The notes under the pieces: model-generated
Database searches by the model: none
Seen by the model: the letters and a program-made list of their open reading frames with translations, nothing else
What the model was told of the DNA's origin: nothing
Translations under genes and position numbers: made by a program
Shown: positions 44,956 to 53,452 of the stretch, piece by piece
Numbering within the stretch: the stretch's first letter is position 1
Layout of the letters: every line of letters starts with the position of its first letter
Assembly: GCF_016587375.1 (NCBI RefSeq)
Contig: NZ_BNJG01000001.1
Location: forward strand, 2,790,001-2,854,000
Reading direction: 5' to 3'
From: Ktedonobacter robiniae
GTDB lineage: Bacteria > Chloroflexota > Ktedonobacteria > Ktedonobacterales > Ktedonobacteraceae
Length of the DNA stretch: 64,000 bases

Positions 44956-45924
44956 TTGAGCAATCAGCAAATTCAGAAGGTTAAAGTCAAGCGTTTGGCG
45001 CATGTTGGTTTATGGGCTTCGGATGTACAGGCCCAGGCTCGTTTCTATCATCGTGTTCTGGGATTCGATCTCTATACGCATGCTGATGGCCCGCTTGAGC
45101 AGCATCTTGAGGAAGAGGATGCTGCCATATTCCTTGCCTTAGGCGAGGAGATGCACGCCCTGAGCATCTTTAACGATACACGCGTCTTCCCGACGAATGG
45201 ACGGCGTCCCGTAGTGCGCTCTACCCTCCATCATCTCTCCTTTGCGGTTGATACTGATGCTGAACTGGCCGCGATGGCGGCACGCCTGCAAATGTCTGGC
45301 ATTGAACTCTCCTTTGAGCCACGCGATGGCGCGCCTGACCTGGGAGACGCGCTTTGGTTGAACGATCCCGATGGCAATCGCGTCGAAATTTCCGTGATGC
45401 CTGACGAACTGTATACTGCTATCTCTAGCAACCGTAAGACGCGCCGGGCGCTTCTACGTCCTTATGGCCTGCAACATGTGGCCTTGAAGACCAGCCGCCT
45501 GGAAGAAATGGTGGAGTTCTACACCGAGTCTCTGGGTTTTGATATCTCAGACTGGCTCTTGCGCGAGCGCGCCTGGTTGCGCTGTAACAACGATCACCAT
45601 AGCCTGATCTTGAGTGAGGGGCAGACCGGTATCGAGCATGTTGGCTTCACCATCGCCGATGGCAGTGAACTGCTGGGCTGGGCCGACTATCTCAGTCACC
45701 AGCAGGTACCGCTGCTGTGGGGACCGGGACGCCACGGCGTTGGCGATGACCTCTTCTTGCAGTTCCCCGATAGTGACGGGCTGCATATTGAGTTGTCCGC
45801 TGGCTTGAGCCAGTATTATGATCGCGATGTCACAACGCCGCCACGCCTCTGGCATACCCGCGAGACGGCGCTCAATCTCTGGGGGGCGATCCCCTCCTGG
45901 CTGCGTGAAGAGTCTCATGTCTAA
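44956..45924 (+). CDS. VOC-family (extradiol dioxygenase/glyoxalase) protein, two domains
   Basis: 322 residues. Two vicinal-oxygen-chelate halves: the first begins LAHVGLWASDVQAQARFYHR VLGF (about 14-37) and ends NRVEISVM; the second begins LQHVALKTSRLEEMVEFYTE (about 174-193) and ends LHIELSAG. The His/His/Glu metal positions typical of catechol 2,3-dioxygenases are present in the second half. It may cleave a ring diol or act on a related substrate. TTG start with AGGAGG upstream. Convergent with the FAH-family gene. The pair could belong to one aromatic degradation route; this is inference. Confidence 0.85.
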   Translation: MSNQQIQKVKVKRLAHVGLWASDVQAQARFYHRVLGFDLYTHADGPLEQHLEEEDAAIFLALGEEMHALSIFNDTRVFPTNGRRPVVRSTLHHLSFAVDTDAELAAMAARLQMSGIELSFEPRDGAPDLGDALWLNDPDGNRVEISVMPDELYTAISSNRKTRRALLRPYGLQHVALKTSRLEEMVEFYTESLGFDISDWLLRERAWLRCNNDHHSLILSEGQTGIEHVGFTIADGSELLGWADYLSHQQVPLLWGPGRHGVGDDLFLQFPDSDGLHIELSAGLSQYYDRDVTTPPRLWHTRETALNLWGAIPSWLREESHV

Positions 45925-45930
45925 GGTGTA

Positions 45931-45986
45931 TTAAAAAACAAAAAGTGCTGGTTCGCGTACGCGAACCAGCACTTTTTGTTTTTTAA
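45931..45986. terminator. Perfect 56-bp palindrome, bidirectional terminator
   Basis: Arms 45931-45958 and 45959-45986 with no loop. It begins TTAAAAAACAAAAAGTGC and ends in the complement, so each strand ends in a T-rich run. Between convergent genes. Confidence 0.92.
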
Positions 45987-45991
45987 CAGGT

Positions 45992-46936
45992 TTATCTTTT
46001 GACGGCGACGACCAGGTTGCGGAGTACGCCGATGCCCTCGACCTCCGACTCCATCACGTCGCCTTCCTGAAGGAACTCCGGTGGTACACGTGTGAAGCCC
46101 ACGCCGCTGGGCGTGCCGGTTGCCAGGATATCTCCAGGCTCCAGGGTCATGCCTTGCGAGAGCACACTGATAGCATGCTTGATGTTGAAGATCATCATCT
46201 TTGTGTTGCCATCTTGCTTGGTCTCGCCATTGATGCGCAGGCTTAGATTCAGATTGTGAGGGTCCGCGATCTCGTCCGCCGTTACGATGCAGGGACCCAT
46301 GGGGCAGCTACCATCCAGGCTCTTGCCCTTGAAGAATTGCTTATGGCGCTTCTGCAAGTCGCGCGCTGTAACGTCATTGAGCACTGTATAGCCAAAGACA
46401 TACGAAAGCGCCTCGGCCTCAGGTATATTCTTGCCTCTCTTGCCGATAACAACGCCCAGTTCCACTTCCCAATCAAGCTCGCTTGACACCTGGGGATCAA
46501 GCTCAATCTCGCCGTAGGGATCGTTGACGCTGGTGGGGGACTTGGTAAAAAATACGGGAATGTCGGGTGTCTGCCCCTTGTGATCGCGCTGACTGGCGGT
46601 CTCTTCAGCATGCGCTTTATAGTTTACCGCCAGGCAGTAAATATTTTTACGTGGCCTGGGAATGGGGGCCGCCAGCCTGACCTCATTCAGGGTATGGGCA
46701 GCACCAATCTCGCTAAAGGTTTTCACCTCGCGGAAGCTACGCGACTGTGCCTTCTCCATTAATGTCTGGAGCGCTGGCAGGTAGCGATCATAGTCTTCGA
46801 TCAATGTGAGCATCTGGTCGGGAACGTCCAGGCCCAGGGCTCTGCCTGACAGGTCCACATCTAGAACTTCGTCGTTGCGCAGGACGCCCAGGTGCGCCCT
46901 GGGAATCTGGCTGCTGGAAAAACTTACAAATCTCAT
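45992..46936 (-). CDS. Fumarylacetoacetate hydrolase (FAH) family protein
   Basis: 314 residues. An N-terminal domain of about 70 residues is followed by the FAH core: KNIYCLAVNYKAHAEE, VFFTKSPTSVNDP, ELDWEVELGVVIGKRGKNI with the metal Glu residues, FGYTVLNDVTARDLQ, and GDILATGTPSGVG. Family members hydrolyse or decarboxylate acyl-pyruvate-type compounds with Mg2+. GAAGGAGG precedes the ATG. It lies beside the VOC dioxygenase-like gene, which fits ring cleavage products as substrate but does not prove it. Confidence 0.92.
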   Translation of the reverse strand: MRFVSFSSSQIPRAHLGVLRNDEVLDVDLSGRALGLDVPDQMLTLIEDYDRYLPALQTLMEKAQSRSFREVKTFSEIGAAHTLNEVRLAAPIPRPRKNIYCLAVNYKAHAEETASQRDHKGQTPDIPVFFTKSPTSVNDPYGEIELDPQVSSELDWEVELGVVIGKRGKNIPEAEALSYVFGYTVLNDVTARDLQKRHKQFFKGKSLDGSCPMGPCIVTADEIADPHNLNLSLRINGETKQDGNTKMMIFNIKHAISVLSQGMTLEPGDILATGTPSGVGFTRVPPEFLQEGDVMESEVEGIGVLRNLVVAVKR

Positions 46937-47004
46937 GTATGAGACGCCTCCTTCTTGCTGCTACCTTATTGTACAACATCATGTCTGAAGGCTTGTGCCC
47001 CATT

Positions 47005-47907
47005 CTAGCGCATGAGGGCGGCACGCATGATCTCAAGCGGGGCCGGCTGATTGGTCCACAGTTCAAAGGCTAGCGCTCCCTGGTGCAGGAGCATGGAGAG
47101 GCCATTGGCGGCGCGAAGTTCCATGGTCCGTGCCTGTAAGAGCAGGTTCGTCTGAATGGGATTGTAGATCATATCATAGACAAAGGTGTCAGCGTTAAAG
47201 CGTGCCAGTACATCGGCTGGCAAGGGGCTGACCTCTTCATGCAGACCGACCGAGGTAGCATTGATAATGATCGAGGAGGAGTGAGGGATAAGAAAATTGG
47301 GATCGCTGAGGCTGAAGACGGGGCACTCATAACTCTTCTGAATAAGTGCCGCCAGGAGCTGAGCGCGCTCCAGGCTCCGGTTCAAAATGACGAGGCGCTC
47401 AATGCCAGAACTGGCGAGGGCAAAGGCCGCCCCGCGAGCCGCCCCTCCCGCCCCTAGCAGTACAGCAGTATATCCCTTTAGCGATATCGTTCCATCCGCT
47501 TGCAGGCTGCCCACCCCATGCTCATGGAGCGCGCGAAGCAGTCCCGGCGCATCAGTATTATAGCCATGTAGATAGTCATCCCGGTTGACAATTGTATTGA
47601 CCGCGCCAATCTGGGCCGCCAATGGATCAACCACGTCCAGCAAGGGCAGGACAGACTCTTTGTAGGGAATCGTGACATTGGCACCCAGGCACCCTTGTTG
47701 ACACAAGGCGCGTATACGTACCAGGAGTTGCTCGGCGGGCGTGCGCCAGAGTTCATAGGTCGCCGGAATGCCCAGGGCATTGAGTGCTGGCTGTTGGAGA
47801 CGTGGCGAAAACGAGTGGGCCACGGGATCGCCGATCAGCCCCACTCGTAGCTGTGGTCCCTTTGAGCCTGATTGCTTGCTCCCTACAACGGTATTTCTGG
47901 CCGACAT
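47005..47907 (-). CDS. aroE: Shikimate dehydrogenase
   Basis: 300 residues. NADPH-dependent reduction of 3-dehydroshikimate in the aromatic amino-acid route. Motifs: RVGLIGDPVAHSFSPRLQQP near 21-40, NVTIPYKESVLPLLD with the catalytic Lys, GAVNTIVNRDDYLHGYNTD with the catalytic Asp, and the Rossmann loop LLGAGGAARGAAFAL. GGAG precedes the ATG. No other aro genes are in the window; the FAH gene follows on the same strand after about 70 bp and may share its transcript. Confidence 0.95.
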   Translation of the reverse strand: MSARNTVVGSKQSGSKGPQLRVGLIGDPVAHSFSPRLQQPALNALGIPATYELWRTPAEQLLVRIRALCQQGCLGANVTIPYKESVLPLLDVVDPLAAQIGAVNTIVNRDDYLHGYNTDAPGLLRALHEHGVGSLQADGTISLKGYTAVLLGAGGAARGAAFALASSGIERLVILNRSLERAQLLAALIQKSYECPVFSLSDPNFLIPHSSSIIINATSVGLHEEVSPLPADVLARFNADTFVYDMIYNPIQTNLLLQARTMELRAANGLSMLLHQGALAFELWTNQPAPLEIMRAALMR

Positions 47908-48217
47908 GTCAACTCCAACTCAGTCTATACTTTGCCCCGTGCGCAAAAATAAGCGATCAATCGCGTGTGGGTCTCCTGGCCGCATTGTATCATATCAGAA
48001 CCTCTCCACCAGGATATGGGGCAGGTCTGCTCACTTCTCTAGCATAGCATATCCTCCCTATTTGTCTAGCTGCCTGCCAGCGATATTTCATGGAGGAGTA
48101 GCGTGAACCTCCCACTTATCGAGTAGGGTATGAGTGTGAGGCTGGTGCGAACGCTTATGTGATACGATAAGAAAAACAGCAACCGCTAGCATAAGCGAAG
48201 AAGGAGAATAATCCTCT
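47908..48217. other. Divergent intergenic region
   Basis: 310 bp between the aroE and Nudix starts. No gene, repeat or clear promoter recognised. Confidence 0.45.
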
Positions 48218-49009
48218 ATGGTCATGCAGCCACGCCTGGCGGCAACAGTGATGTTGTTACGAAACACTGCACAGCAGCAGGGCATCGAGATATTTATGGT
48301 GCGGCGAGTGGTGCAGAGCGAGTTTATGCCTGATATCTATGTCTTCCCTGGCGGCTCGGCATCCGCTGTGGATAAAGAGATGGAGCAGAGCGCGACACTC
48401 AGCGTTCCCCTGGAACCTTCAGCCGCCGATCCTGAGGGGCGTACGGCGCTCGGCAGCGGGGTGCGTGCCGCCGCCATCCGCGAACTGTTTGAGGAGGGCA
48501 ATGTCTTGCTGGCCTATCAGCAGCAGCGTTTGCTGGCCATCGGTGCGCAGGATGTGCCTCGCTTCGCCGAGTATCGTCAGCGGCTCAATGCACGCGGTGC
48601 GACATTGCTGGATATTGTCCAGGCCGAGCACCTGGTGCTGGCGACCGAACAGCTGGCCTATTTCGCGCATTGGATCACGCCTGAGCAGCTGCCGAGGCGA
48701 TTTGATACCCATTTTTTTCTGGCGGCAGCTCCCATGGAGCAAGAGGCGCTCTACGATCAGCTTGAAACCAGTGAGGGTCTCTGGATACGTCCCGACGAAG
48801 CTCTGAAGCGTTTCGCTGAAGGAACCTTCCCGGTGGCCTTCCCGACCTATCACCAGTTGCGTGACCTCGCGCCCTTCGCGACGGTGCAGGAGGCCCTGGC
48901 GGCTACGCGAACGCGCTATGTGCCCACCTATCAGCCGATCTGGCTGGAGCGAGAGGGTGGCCCTTTCGTCTATCTGCCTGAAGATCCCGATTTTCTCTGG
49001 AAGCTCTAG
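48218..49009 (+). CDS. Nudix hydrolase, NUDT19-like long form
   Basis: 263 residues. The Nudix region reads VFPGGSAS, then after an insert of about 35 residues GVRAAAIRELFEEGNVLL, so the Nudix box is split by an insert as in NUDT19-type proteins. LAYFAHWITPEQLPRRFDTH FFLAA is a further conserved-looking block. NUDT7/NUDT19 relatives hydrolyse CoA esters. AAGGAG lies 11 nt before the ATG. Followed after 28 bp by an MBL gene of LACTB2 type, a pairing that suggests a common job; not proven. Confidence 0.85.
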   Translation: MVMQPRLAATVMLLRNTAQQQGIEIFMVRRVVQSEFMPDIYVFPGGSASAVDKEMEQSATLSVPLEPSAADPEGRTALGSGVRAAAIRELFEEGNVLLAYQQQRLLAIGAQDVPRFAEYRQRLNARGATLLDIVQAEHLVLATEQLAYFAHWITPEQLPRRFDTHFFLAAAPMEQEALYDQLETSEGLWIRPDEALKRFAEGTFPVAFPTYHQLRDLAPFATVQEALAATRTRYVPTYQPIWLEREGGPFVYLPEDPDFLWKL

Positions 49010-49037
49010 CACGCGTCGGAGAACGGAGGCCTTACCT

Positions 49038-49841
49038 ATGTCACAGGAACGCTATAGCATACTTCTGGCTCCCAATCCCTCCATGATGACGGGACCGGGA
49101 ACGAACACGCTGCTCATTAGCAGCTCTAAGGGGGCCATTGTCATTGATCCCGGCGATTCTGATCCGGAGCACCTTGAGCGCATCGTGCGGGAGGGCCAGG
49201 CACGCGGCGGTATACGCCATATTCTCATCACACATGGACATCCAGATCATGTGGGTGGGGCCGCCGAGTTACGCGAGCGTACGGGTGTTCCTATCTCTGC
49301 TTTTAGCCGGGCAGGCGTTCCCCTGGCGGACCATGAGATTCCCGATGGAACGACCTTTGATCTGGGCGATACGGCGCTGCGTGCCATTCATACACCCGGG
49401 CACCGCTTCGACCATCTCTGCTTCTGGCTTGAGCGCGAAGGCATCCTCTTCGCGGGCGATGTCGTAGCTGGTGTGGGAACGGTCGTCATCATTCCTCCTG
49501 AGGGGCATATGGGGGTGTATCTCCAGACGCTCAAGCGCCTGCAACAGCTCCCAATCGCGCGTATTGTCCCGGCGCATGGTCCCGTTATTGAAGATCCGCA
49601 AGCGAAATTGAGTGAATATATTGCCCATCGTCTTGAACGCGAGCGCCAGGTCATCGCCGTCCTGAACCAGCTCAAGCAGCCCGTGACCCTCTCTACGCTT
49701 GTGCCGCTCGTATACGCGGATACCGACCCGAAGCTTTATGCGGTGGCTGCTCGCTCACTGGAGGCACACCTGATTAAGCTACAAGAAGAGGGTCGTGCCC
49801 AGATTGATGCGCAGCAACACTGGAGCCTTTGTCTTAAGTAG
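49038..49841 (+). CDS. MBL-fold hydrolase, LACTB2-like
   Basis: 267 residues. Metal motif THGHPDHVGGA (HxHxDH, about 61-66), further ligands HTPGHRFDH and FAGDVVAG, and PAHGPVIEDP. The C-terminal 80 residues form a winged-helix-like domain (IAHRLERERQVIAVLNQL), as in LACTB2 proteins, some of which are RNases and others thioesterases. GGAGG is 8 nt before ATG 49038. The stop codon lies within the left arm of the long hairpin at 49837. Probably co-transcribed with the Nudix gene. Confidence 0.9.
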   Translation: MSQERYSILLAPNPSMMTGPGTNTLLISSSKGAIVIDPGDSDPEHLERIVREGQARGGIRHILITHGHPDHVGGAAELRERTGVPISAFSRAGVPLADHEIPDGTTFDLGDTALRAIHTPGHRFDHLCFWLEREGILFAGDVVAGVGTVVIIPPEGHMGVYLQTLKRLQQLPIARIVPAHGPVIEDPQAKLSEYIAHRLERERQVIAVLNQLKQPVTLSTLVPLVYADTDPKLYAVAARSLEAHLIKLQEEGRAQIDAQQHWSLCLK

Positions 49842-49897
49842 AGGGAGTCGTGCATGTGAGCTGTCGCAGGCAGCTCACATGCACGACTCCCTCTACT
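49837..49897. repeat. Long perfect hairpin, 27-bp arms
   Basis: Arms 49837-49863 and 49871-49897 with loop TCGCAGG. The left arm contains the stop codon of the MBL gene. Followed by a GC-rich dyad module. Confidence 0.9.
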
Positions 49898-49900
49898 CCT

Positions 49901-49927
49901 GGCGAGCACCGCAGGTGCGAGAAGTCA
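49901..49927 (+). repeat. GC-rich dyad module attached to hairpin, copy 3
   Basis: GGCGAGCACCGCAGGTGCGA followed by GAAGTCA. The dyad GCACC/GGTGC differs from that of 20001 but still pairs. Confidence 0.6.
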
Positions 49928-49930
49928 CGC

Positions 49931-50085
49931 TTAGCGCCTGAACAGGAGTCCAAGGGCGCTGATGCCCGCGATCCCCAGGCAGAACCAGCCGGGAAGCCCT
50001 TGATGGAGATTTGTCAGATAGACTCCAGCCGCGAGCGAGGCGCCGAAGAAGAAACTCCAGGTCAGACCTCCAACACCGCTCCCCC
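49931..50085 (-). other. Out-of-frame C-terminal membrane tail of the UbiB-family protein
   Basis: In a frame shifted from the kinase frame the minus strand encodes about 50 residues including LTWSFFFGASLAAGVYLTNL and LPGWFCLGIAGISALGLLF, two likely membrane helices, ending FRR and stop. UbiB/AarF proteins normally end in such a helical pair. Adding one G to the GGGGG run (plus 50081-50085) would join both frames. No start codon begins this frame. Likely the broken-off tail of the upstream gene. Confidence 0.6.
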
Positions 50086-51633
50086 TGTACTCATCGCCGC
50101 GCCATTGCGCTGGCGTGCTCTGCGTAAGCGGCTATTATTGCCGGGAAGATTTGCCAGCCTCACCTCTACCTGACCCGCCTCTATCTTGCCAATAAGCCGG
50201 TTGATGGATTTTGGAAGCTCCAGCAGCACCTGCCCAGCGTCTATGGCCTCCTTAAGGATATTCTGGGCGGTCTGGCTGATGCCTTCAGCGTCCAACTTTA
50301 GAAACTTACGTGCGTAGGGAGTCGCCACATCCACAAAGTTGAAGTTGGGAGCCAGGCCAGTTGAGACGCCTACCAGTGTGCTTACCGCGCGTCCCGCGAA
50401 GGCAAATTGTGAGGGGATACGGAATGGTTGCCCATAGAGCAGTGTATCCAGGTCATGGGCCACATCCGATACCTCCAGTTCGCGCACCTGGCCCAGCGTC
50501 ATGCCGAAATAGTGCTCCAGCATAATGTCCAGGGCTTGTTCCAGTGCGGCCTGATTCGCTCCTTCTCCCACAAAACCCAACTTAAGCAGCGAGTCCACCA
50601 TCTTCTTGGAATCGCTTAAGACCAGCCCCAGGAAGAGGTCGCGGATGGCGCGCTTCATGCTGCCCGTAAGCGAGCCGACCATGCCAAAATCCAGAAAGGC
50701 GATCACTGGGTCATCAGAGGGCGAATTCTTCTTGACAAAGATGTTCCCAGGATGGGGATCAGCATGAAAAAAGCCCTCTTCAAAGAATTGGTAAAAGTAG
50801 GCGCGCACTGTGCGGTTGGCGATCTCTAGGCGCGAATAGCCTCCCGCGTCCAGTGCCGCGTAGTCATTGACCTTAATGCCATCAATCCATTCCAGTACCA
50901 GCACGCGCTTAGAAATATACTCCTCGTAGACGTGGGGAATATAAATGGTTGGATCTTCACGGAACATCTCGCGAAAGCGTTTGGCGTTCGTCGCCTCAGT
51001 CACATAGTCGATCTCTTCATAGACGGTGCGACGAAACTCTCGATAGAGTCCCTTCAAATCGATAAAGTCGCTCTGGAAGAAACGGTTCACGACCCAGATG
51101 ACAAAGCGCAACGTACTCAGGTCCATCCCCACCAGTTGCGTGATGTGTGGGCGCTGTACCTTAACTGCGACTGTCTCGCCTGTACTGGCCAGCGTAGCCC
51201 GGTGAACCTGGCCCAGCGAGGCCGCCGCCGTGCACTGCTCCTCAAAGACGCTGAAAATCTCCGTGAGCGGCTTGCCATACTCCGCCTCAATGACCGCGGC
51301 CACATGCTCAAAGGGAGCAGGCGGAACCTCGTCCTGCAAATCGGCCAGCACGGAGAGGGCCTGCTCTGGCAGGATATCCGCGCGTGCGCTCAAGAATTGC
51401 CCCAGCTTAATCATCAGCACGCCCAACTGGAGGGCGGTGGCTCTAAAAGCGCGCAGGACCTTTAACAGCACCTCGATATTCGGCTGTACCTCGTAGTTGC
51501 CACGCTGCCGCGCTTTTACCACCCGCTGACGCTCTCGGTAAATAATCCAGAGCGTCCATAACAACAGGCGCGATACACGTAAGAAACGCAAGAATTGAGC
51601 AAATCTATTCATACCACGTGGTTCATTTCTCAT
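50062..51633 (-). CDS. UbiB/AarF (ABC1) family protein kinase-like protein
   Basis: 523 residues. Atypical kinase family linked to quinone and membrane lipid biology. Seen: KLGQFLSARADILP (the KxGQ motif), ASLGQVHRATL (Ala-rich loop), VAVKVQRPHI with the nucleotide-binding Lys, FHADPHPGNIFV and FLDFGMVG. ATG 51633 has AAAGG 8 nt upstream. The frame stops at 50062 after MSTGGAVLEV, before the usual C-terminal membrane helices, which appear in another frame. It may be a frameshift mutation, an assembly error in a G run, or slippage. Family call sure; completeness doubtful. Confidence 0.92.
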   Translation of the reverse strand: MRNEPRGMNRFAQFLRFLRVSRLLLWTLWIIYRERQRVVKARQRGNYEVQPNIEVLLKVLRAFRATALQLGVLMIKLGQFLSARADILPEQALSVLADLQDEVPPAPFEHVAAVIEAEYGKPLTEIFSVFEEQCTAAASLGQVHRATLASTGETVAVKVQRPHITQLVGMDLSTLRFVIWVVNRFFQSDFIDLKGLYREFRRTVYEEIDYVTEATNAKRFREMFREDPTIYIPHVYEEYISKRVLVLEWIDGIKVNDYAALDAGGYSRLEIANRTVRAYFYQFFEEGFFHADPHPGNIFVKKNSPSDDPVIAFLDFGMVGSLTGSMKRAIRDLFLGLVLSDSKKMVDSLLKLGFVGEGANQAALEQALDIMLEHYFGMTLGQVRELEVSDVAHDLDTLLYGQPFRIPSQFAFAGRAVSTLVGVSTGLAPNFNFVDVATPYARKFLKLDAEGISQTAQNILKEAIDAGQVLLELPKSINRLIGKIEAGQVEVRLANLPGNNSRLRRARQRNGAAMSTGGAVLEV

Positions 51634-52100
51634 AGAAGAGCCTTTCTGCCAACAAGAAGGATCACACATAATACTCTACGGTGAAAAGCAAGATATGTTC
51701 AAGATCTGTGATTTTATCCTTCGCGCCTGCGGCGCTCTGGGTAAGAGGGTGTGAGTGGTTACTCGTTTCTGCATACTGGCAACCTCCATAAAAAACCTCG
51801 TATGCCAACTGACACACGAGGTTACAAAAACTAACTTTAAGCCTTTTTGTCGTAAATGGGGCTCTCGCTATCGCATTTCTTTACTCAACAGCGGTGGTCA
51901 GAAGGGGTGACCCTCGATTGCGTAAACCTATGTAATACTACCTGGCTCAAGGTTTCTGACCTTCGCTGTGAGGCCAGAGAGTGTAACAAATGGGATAAGC
52001 GAACGACAGTGTAAGCGAGACCATCAAATGATACGGTATGAATAATCAAAAAAGAAACTGTTGAAAAAATACACTTGAGAAATGAGGAGAATACGACAAT
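51634..52100. other. Intergenic region with a minus-strand terminator-like hairpin
   Basis: 467 bp. At 51786-51822, AACCTCGT and ACGAGGTT enclose 14 nt, and the minus strand then reads a T-run. No gene it could serve is seen. A GC-rich dyad (CGCGCCTGCGGCGCT) lies at about 51721. Confidence 0.5.
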
Positions 52101-52646
52101 ATGCGACTTAAGACGTTCATTTCCACCATGTTGTTGACGCTGTCGCTGGTTGGAATCCTGGCGGCCTGTGGTTCTGCTACTTCAACAACCAGCACCGATT
52201 CGCTCGCTACGTCGCTCAAAGGAACTACCACGCAATCGGCACTCACAAACAATGCAAAGCACACATCTTCTTCGCTCGTGGTGTCCGTGGGCCAGGTTCC
52301 ATCCCATCAAGCGGTAGGGGTCACGTTCCCCGTTCTGACGACCATTAAGGGTATGACGTTATATGTCCATCAGTGGCAAGGGGCAAGCGGCTTTAGCTGT
52401 GATGGGGAATGCGCTAAGACCTGGAGTCCCCTGCTTTATAAGGGTACCGGCACCCCTACCTCTACCACACCACTGCCCGGAACACTGAGCGTGGGTACCG
52501 ATTATATGGGGCGCCAGGTGGTCTTCTACCAGGGCTATCCCCTCTACACCTACGTTGGTGACAAGAAGCCTGGCGACTTCAATGCGCCCCTAGCTGATAA
52601 CTCACCCTGGCAGCCCGCCACCATTAATATCCCTACTGGCCTATAG
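52101..52646 (+). CDS. Lipoprotein with COG4315-type repeat domain
   Basis: 181 residues. Signal peptide with lipobox LAAC (Cys22 or so), then a Ser/Thr-rich linker and a domain of about 110 residues: KGMTLYVHQWQGASGFSCDG ECAKTWSPLL, GRQVVFYQGYPLYTYVGD and WQPATI. This is the secreted repeat with Y-x-aromatic-x-x-D motif, found in lipoproteins of unknown role. Two Cys (GFSCDGECAK) may be a disulphide. GAGGAG lies 11 nt before the ATG. It ends in a strong terminator. Confidence 0.9.
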   Translation: MRLKTFISTMLLTLSLVGILAACGSATSTTSTDSLATSLKGTTTQSALTNNAKHTSSSLVVSVGQVPSHQAVGVTFPVLTTIKGMTLYVHQWQGASGFSCDGECAKTWSPLLYKGTGTPTSTTPLPGTLSVGTDYMGRQVVFYQGYPLYTYVGDKKPGDFNAPLADNSPWQPATINIPTGL

Positions 52647-52661
52647 CCAGTCCTTTTCAGC

Positions 52662-52712
52662 AAAAGGTGCAACGTCTCTGGCGGAATATCCCCAGAGATG
52701 TTGCACCTTTTT
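52662..52712 (+). terminator. Intrinsic terminator of the lipoprotein gene
   Basis: AAAAGGTGCAAC pairs with GTTGCACCTTTT; inside TCTCTGG pairs with CCAGAGA. Confidence 0.88.
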
Positions 52713-52841
52713 ATCAATCGCGCTAAGGGAAAGCCCTTATAGCACCTTCTATAAGAGCTGGCTCTATATCCTTTTCTTACACACAATGCACTTTACTTCG
52801 CCTCATTTCTTGCGTTTACATAAGAAGTTGAATGAGACGCA

Positions 52842-53033
52842 GTGTGTACTCAGAGAAAGGAAGCTCTCTTATTATGTCCCTATCAACATCCCTTTTTGGG
52901 GTTCATAGTTATCGCTGAAGCCCTACCAATATCTCCTTTTGTGTTAATAATCGCTGCCATTGCCCTTGTCGTGATCATTGCCATTATTGTTACCTGGATT
53001 CTCATCATTCGCCGCCTCCTTCAACGTCGCTAA
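52842..53033 (+). CDS. Possible small single-pass membrane protein
   Basis: 63 residues from a GTG, with one strong hydrophobic stretch (FVLIIAAIALVVIIAIIVTW, about 33-52) and a basic end RRLLQRR. The start is not fixed and the ribosome site is poor. No family recognised. It lies between two inverted copies of a roughly 26-bp repeat (52733 and 53063). It could be a real small membrane protein or chance. Confidence 0.35.
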   Translation: MCTQRKEALLLCPYQHPFLGFIVIAEALPISPFVLIIAAIALVVIIAIIVTWILIIRRLLQRR

Positions 53034-53063
53034 TAGGGTAGCTCCTGCACTGAGCAAAGAAAC

Positions 53064-53089
53064 GCCCTTACAGCAGGTGCTATAAGGGC
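53064..53089. repeat. Half of an inverted repeat pair around the small frame
   Basis: GCCCTTACAGCAGGTGCTATAAGGGC resembles the reverse complement of 52735-52760 with a few changes. Its own ends (GCCCTTA/TAAGGGC) also pair. Confidence 0.45.
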
Positions 53090-53106
53090 TGACTATACCA
53101 TTTTCG

Positions 53107-53271
53107 TTATCTTCGCCGCCGAAATTCGACGGTTGGGTGATCAGTGCCGTGATCATCAAGAATGGTCACTTCGTCGTGCTCTTTGGCCTCTATCCAGTCT
53201 TGGGCTGTTGCTTCCCGTGGCTCCTGCCGGTCACTCTTGGGCCAGTAGATACAAAGGACAATCACGATCAC
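53107..53271 (-). CDS. Possible small hypothetical protein
   Basis: 54 residues from GTG 53271, with GGGGAAG upstream. A short hydrophobic start (VIVIVLCIYW) is followed by a charged region ending EFRRRR. No family recognised; it could be chance. Confidence 0.25.
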   Translation of the reverse strand: MIVIVLCIYWPKSDRQEPREATAQDWIEAKEHDEVTILDDHGTDHPTVEFRRRR

Positions 53272-53452
53272 ACTAGTGAGCTTCCCCAAAATAGATGATA
53301 TACTAGTGAAATACCAGGGATGAGTTACAGCCAGAGAGAACCCGGAAGTGTCAGATCAAGACTCTGGGTCGGGCCTGTATGGGTTGGTGGCTGTGTGGTA
53401 GTGGGACTGTTCTTCCGTTGTCAGATTATTTCACGCAAGAGGAGCTATAACC

